Source: Sebaldella termitidis ATCC 33386
GTDB lineage: Bacteria; Fusobacteriota; Fusobacteriia; Fusobacteriales; Leptotrichiaceae
Assembly: GCF_000024405.1 (NCBI RefSeq)
Contig: NC_013517.1
Location: 558,001-622,000 of the forward strand
DNA length: 64,000 nucleotides
Direction: 5' to 3'
Made by a program: the position numbers and the translations under genes. The notes beneath the pieces are model-generated. The model saw only the letters and a program-made list of their open reading frames with translations, did no database searches and was not told where the DNA came from. This document shows, one piece after another, positions 60,451-64,000 of this stretch. Within the stretch, counting starts at the first letter, position 1. Each line of letters begins with the position of its first letter.

Positions 60451-62190
60451 ATGGAAAAGAAAAAAAATGCTTTATTTGGAAAAATGTTTGCCATATTGCA
60501 AAAGATAGGAAGATCACTTATGATTCCTGTGGCAATTCTTCCGGCAGCCGGTCTTCTTCTAGGAATCGGAGCAGGTCTGCAGCAGAGTGAACTTATTGCA
60601 AGACTGCCTTTTCTGGGAAATCATTTTATACAATATGGTGCGTTACTGATGACTCAGGCCGGAGATATAGTTTTTGGGAATCTGCCGTTATTATTTGCCA
60701 TCGGTGTAGCAATCGGTTTTGCTAATAATGGTGATGGTGTAGGAGCACTGGCAGCTGTTTTGGGATTTTTGATCATGAATGTAATAGCAGGAATAGTTTC
60801 TAATGCAGGGGCCGTATTATCAGGAGTAGATACGATAAGAACAGCACTTCAGCTTAATACAATACCTAATATGGACTTCAGCAGTATGGACAGTATATAT
60901 AAAGCCGGCGAGTATATACTGCAGAATAGCTCACAGTTTTCAGATACGCTTGTAGGAGCGGCTACAAGTATCAAGGGTCTTACAGTAGGACAGCTTTACG
61001 GTTATACAAGGGTAATGGGAATTCCTACATTACAGACAGGAGTTTTCGGCGGTATAATAGCAGGTCTTCTTGGTGCTGCAATATTTAATAAATATTATAA
61101 AATAGAACTTCCTCAGTTTCTGGGATTTTTTGCAGGGAAAAGATTCGTGCCGATAATGACATCAGTGTTTGCAATACTGCTTGGTCTGGTACTTCCTTTT
61201 GTATGGCAGCCTATACAGTATCTGCTTACATTATGTTCAGATCTTGCGAATAACGGTAATACAAATGTGTCTACATTTATTTTCGGGATTATTGAAAGAG
61301 CGCTGATTCCTTTTGGTCTTCACCATGTATTTTACTCGCCTTTCTGGTATCAGTTCGGGGAATATACTTCCAATGCAGGACAGATAGTGAATGGAGATCA
61401 GAGAATATGGTTTGCAATGTATGCTGACGGAGTTAAGAATTTCAGCAGTGCTTCATATTCCGGAGCAGGAAAATTTATGACAGGAAAATTTGTATTTATG
61501 ATGTTCGGACTTCCGGCGGCGGCTCTGGCAATGTATCATGAAGCCAAAGATAATAAAAAGAAGCTTGTGGCAGGTGTATTATTTTCAGCAGCTCTTACCT
61601 CATTTTTAACAGGAATAACAGAACCGATAGAATTTTTATTTCTGTTTATAGCACCGGTATTGTACGGTCTTCACGTTTTACTTGCAGGTTTGTCTTTTAT
61701 GATTATGAATATGCTTCAGGTAAGAATAGGAATGACATTTTCCGGCGGATTTATAGATTATACATTATTCGGAATATTTCCGGGAATTACCGGAGGATTT
61801 CAGACAAGATGGTATTTAGTTCCGGTTGTGGGAGTATTTTATGCAGTAATATATTATTTCTTATTTAGATTTTTCATTAGAAAATTTAATTTGAAAACAC
61901 CGGGACGTGAGGACGACACAGAAGTTTCACCTGTAGGAACTATATCGAAGTCTAAAAGTGAACAGGCAAAAGCAGTATTGGAAGCACTCGGAGGAAAAGA
62001 AAATATAAAAAGTCTGGATGCATGTATTACAAGATTGAGAGTAACAGTAGCAGATACCAAAAAAGTAAATGACGACGAGCTGAAAAAACTAGGTGCAAAA
62101 GGTGTACTGAAAGTCGGAGAAGAAGGGGTACAGGCTATATTTGGAACACATTCCGAGATATTGAAGGATGAAATAAAGACATTACTATAA
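60451..62190 (+). CDS. ptsG: PTS glucose-type EIICB
   Basis: A 579-residue glucose-family permease: an N-terminal membrane IIC channel (about 1-470) and a C-terminal IIB domain (about 500-579). IIC features are [52 protein letters not shown] and [10 protein letters not shown]. The IIB phospho-cysteine is Cys525 in [10 protein letters not shown]. The linker [10 protein letters not shown] is nearly that of E. coli PtsG. There is no IIA domain, so IIA comes from another gene. About 50 extra residues after residue 110 are unlike E. coli PtsG. AGGAGGAAAATTT precedes the ATG. Confidence 0.9.
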   Translation: MEKKKNALFGKMFAILQKIGRSLMIPVAILPAAGLLLGIGAGLQQSELIARLPFLGNHFIQYGALLMTQAGDIVFGNLPLLFAIGVAIGFANNGDGVGALAAVLGFLIMNVIAGIVSNAGAVLSGVDTIRTALQLNTIPNMDFSSMDSIYKAGEYILQNSSQFSDTLVGAATSIKGLTVGQLYGYTRVMGIPTLQTGVFGGIIAGLLGAAIFNKYYKIELPQFLGFFAGKRFVPIMTSVFAILLGLVLPFVWQPIQYLLTLCSDLANNGNTNVSTFIFGIIERALIPFGLHHVFYSPFWYQFGEYTSNAGQIVNGDQRIWFAMYADGVKNFSSASYSGAGKFMTGKFVFMMFGLPAAALAMYHEAKDNKKKLVAGVLFSAALTSFLTGITEPIEFLFLFIAPVLYGLHVLLAGLSFMIMNMLQVRIGMTFSGGFIDYTLFGIFPGITGGFQTRWYLVPVVGVFYAVIYYFLFRFFIRKFNLKTPGREDDTEVSPVGTISKSKSEQAKAVLEALGGKENIKSLDACITRLRVTVADTKKVNDDELKKLGAKGVLKVGEEGVQAIFGTHSEILKDEIKTLL

Positions 62191-62212
62191 TTATATATAA
62201 AACTAAAAAAAT

Positions 62213-62250
62213 AAGGACTGCCGGCAGAATACCGCACAGTCCTTTTGTTT
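62213..62250. terminator. bidirectional terminator between ptsG and HAD gene
   Basis: AAGGACTG (62213-62220) pairs with CAGTCCTT (62237-62244) with an inner CGG/CCG. A run precedes and T run follows, so it serves both convergent genes. Confidence 0.82.
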
Positions 62251-63065
62251 TATAAGTCTAAAAATTTTTCCAGAGCTTCTGTAAGTCCGTTTTCATCATT
62301 GTTTTTTTCAGTAATATAATCAGCATATTTTTTGACATGCTTGTACGCATTCTGCATGGCAACACTGTAGCCGGCTGTTTTTAACATTTCTATATCATTT
62401 TCAGCATCACCTACAGCAAGTACAGAAGTAAGCGGAACATTCAAATATTCGGAAAGCCACTTTAAGGCAACTGATTTATCAGAAGCGGCAGGAAGAACTT
62501 CAAGGAGCATGTCAAGGGAAAACATTGTTTTTATAGTGTCGCCGATTTCACTTTGCTTAAGAATTTCGGCGGCATATTCTAACTTTTTATGTTCCCCTAC
62601 CAAAAGTATTTTCATGAATTTTTTTCCTGAAAGGTCTTCTATATCATTAATAAGCACCTTTGTCTGATGATTGCTTTCAGCTTCAAGCGTAGTTATTTCA
62701 TTATCCTGAGTTACATAAATAAACTCGTCTTCATGAAGGCAGAAGCAAAGATCAGAGATATTCTGCAATATCAGATTGTAGATTTTTTTTATTATTTCAA
62801 AATCCATGATCTTTGTGTAGATATTTTTTTTATTTTCTGTATCATAAACAATGCCGCCGTTATAAGCAATAAAGTATCTGATTTTATCTGTGAGTCCGGC
62901 ATCGCCTATTTTCAGATTTATACCATAAACAGGTCTGCCTGATGCAAAAATGAATTCTGCTCCTGTATCAATGACCTTTTTTATTGTTTTTATATTTGCT
63001 TCCGAGATATTTTCATCTGTTCCAAGACTTGTACCATCCATATCTGCTGCTACTATTTTTATCAT
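62250..63065 (-). CDS. Cof-type HAD-superfamily phosphatase
   Basis: A 271-residue phosphatase. Motif I is IVAADMDGTSLGTDENISEA, motif II FIFASGRPVYG, and motif IV SVLAVGDAENDIEMLKTAGY followed by SVAMQNAYKHVKKYADYITE. A C2 cap lies between. Motif I has DMDGT with Ser after it, where most relatives have Leu, which does not touch catalysis. I start at 63065, after AAGGAGAGCTCATA. Substrate is probably a sugar phosphate. It is divergent from the ROK regulator at 63251 and shares its control region. Confidence 0.9.
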   Translation of the reverse strand: MIKIVAADMDGTSLGTDENISEANIKTIKKVIDTGAEFIFASGRPVYGINLKIGDAGLTDKIRYFIAYNGGIVYDTENKKNIYTKIMDFEIIKKIYNLILQNISDLCFCLHEDEFIYVTQDNEITTLEAESNHQTKVLINDIEDLSGKKFMKILLVGEHKKLEYAAEILKQSEIGDTIKTMFSLDMLLEVLPAASDKSVALKWLSEYLNVPLTSVLAVGDAENDIEMLKTAGYSVAMQNAYKHVKKYADYITEKNNDENGLTEALEKFLDL

Positions 63066-63192
63066 TATGAGCTCTCCTTGCTTAAGAAATTTTGTATATA
63101 CATTATACACTATAAAATATTTTATTGTAAGATATTTGAATAAGATAAAATTATAAAAGAGATTGACTGAATTACTTTTTTATAGTAAAATA

Positions 63193-63229
63193 AAATATAC
63201 TTTTAAAAGATTATTTTAAAAGTATATTT
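63193..63229. promoter_or_regulatory. long palindrome between HAD and ROK genes
   Basis: Perfect 16-bp arms around a 5-bp centre (core ATACTTTTAAAA / TTTTAAAAGTAT). It lies 21 bp before the ROK start and is a candidate operator for the ROK protein; it could also be an RNA hairpin. Confidence 0.6.
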
Positions 63230-63250
63230 AAAAAGTTTACGAGGTATAAG

Positions 63251-64000
63251 ATGGATAAAACAACTAAAATAACAGGAAAACCCAAATTTATGAAAGAACT
63301 GAATATTTCGGAAATAAAAAGGGCTATTCTGAAAAATCCTATGATAACAAGATCAAATATAGCATCTTTGACAAATATCAGCCTTACGACAGTGGGGAAT
63401 ATTCTGACAGAGCTGATAAGAAATGAAGATATATTTACAGGTGGATATGAAGAGTCAAGCGGAGGAAGAAAGGCGGAAAGATATTATTTTAATAAGGAAA
63501 AGTATCATAGTCTGTCATTTTGCATAGATAATAAAAGTATTAAATACATAATTTCGAATATTCTGAATGAAGAAACAGAGCATGGTGAACTGGAAGTAAA
63601 TGACAGAGCTGTTCGGGAAGTTATTACAGAGTTTACAGAATACACACTGAAACAAAAAGATATAAAAGCTATAGCTCTCGGAGTTCCCGGAATTGTAAAG
63701 GACAGCAGCTACTTAATCAAGGGACCGGACGGGGAATGGATAAAAAATGATATAGGGGAATTTCTCCGGAATAAATTCGGCATACCGGTAATTCTGGAAA
63801 ATGACCTGAATTCTACAGTATTAGGCTTTAGTATAAATTTTGCCGGTAAAAATAAAGATAAGGAACTGAAAAATCTGAGTTCTGTATATATAGATTTTTC
63901 AGATGACTGTACTGGTGCGGGAATTATCACAAATGGCGAAATTGTACGGGGGAAATATAATTTTGCCGGTGAATTTGGTTTTATTCCTATGGACGGGGGC
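63251..64000 (+). CDS. ROK-family regulator, 5' part (cut by window edge)
   Basis: First 250 residues of a ROK-family protein; the frame is open to the window end. The ATG at 63251 follows GAGGTATAAG. The winged helix is about residues 18-75 (ISEIKRAILKNPMITRSNIA, SLTNISLTTVGNILTELI). The ROK core follows: IKAIALGVPGIVKDSSYLIK, IPVILENDLNSTVLG and NFAGEFGFIPMDGG. The last block is where sugar kinases carry catalytic residues, so the missing part decides activity. Probably controls the adjacent HAD or a downstream sugar gene. About 18% longer N-terminal tail than the ROK at 39197. Confidence 0.9.
   Translation, partial: MDKTTKITGKPKFMKELNISEIKRAILKNPMITRSNIASLTNISLTTVGNILTELIRNEDIFTGGYEESSGGRKAERYYFNKEKYHSLSFCIDNKSIKYIISNILNEETEHGELEVNDRAVREVITEFTEYTLKQKDIKAIALGVPGIVKDSSYLIKGPDGEWIKNDIGEFLRNKFGIPVILENDLNSTVLGFSINFAGKNKDKELKNLSSVYIDFSDDCTGAGIITNGEIVRGKYNFAGEFGFIPMDGG

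Overview
The window is AT-rich DNA with short intergenic gaps, strong AGGAGG-type ribosome sites and textbook TTGACA/TATAAT promoters. Two giant type V autotransporters of the fusobacterial type, an asrABC sulfite reductase, a chromosomal Rep_3-type initiator and many small secreted proteins point to a Fusobacteriota chromosome, most likely family Leptotrichiaceae (Sebaldella-like). This assignment is inference from gene content, not from a marker gene. No rRNA, tRNA or CRISPR array is visible.

Layout. 1-0.67 kb: 3' end of a fructose-type PTS permease. 0.8-15.4 kb: a secretome region. Five small secreted or anchored proteins and a decayed DKNYY gene lie left of autotransporter 1 (4547-11179). 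A minus-strand cluster of DUF4189 and DKNYY secreted proteins lies right of it, ending in decayed DNA (a DUF4260 gene with an internal deletion and an IS1182-type transposase remnant). Several of these secreted-protein genes share one promoter/leader cassette. 15.5-26 kb: a YdcZ transporter pair divergent from a Crp/Fnr regulator, a small monooxygenase operon, an XRE regulator divergent from OsmC, a retropepsin-like lipoprotein, a two-component system, and a toroid-fold protein. 26.3-32.7 kb: three copies of a 42-residue secreted mini-peptide flank a ModE-like regulator, a MetNIQ-type ABC transporter with DUF169, and a YedE-type sulfur/selenium transporter; a MerR regulator diverges from two of the mini-peptides.

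32.8-43.2 kb: DUF2316 plus a metallo-beta-lactamase lipoprotein, uridine phosphorylase, a CLC-F-type fluoride exporter behind a fluoride-riboswitch-like leader, a nitroreductase, a MATE exporter behind a 33-residue leader peptide and attenuator, a ROK regulator with a HAD phosphatase, and a minus-strand group of lipoproteins and secreted proteins. 44-46.8 kb: asrABC. 47.3-55.6 kb: three small secreted proteins, autotransporter 2 and a TetR regulator. 55.8-64 kb: a small monooxygenase, an HxlR regulator, amtB-glnK behind an asparagine-rich leader peptide, a Rep_3 initiator, ptsG, a Cof-type HAD and a truncated ROK regulator.

The most unusual signals are regulatory. A 24-bp palindrome (TTCGT-N14-ACGAA) occurs in three pairs, each pair spaced 141-142 bp: before autotransporter 1, before the autotransporter 2 operon, and in the gap before asrA. 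Other notable items are the mini-peptide family with a candidate MerR operator array, the seven-Asn leader peptide before the ammonium transporter, the MATE attenuator, and the fluoride-responsive leader.
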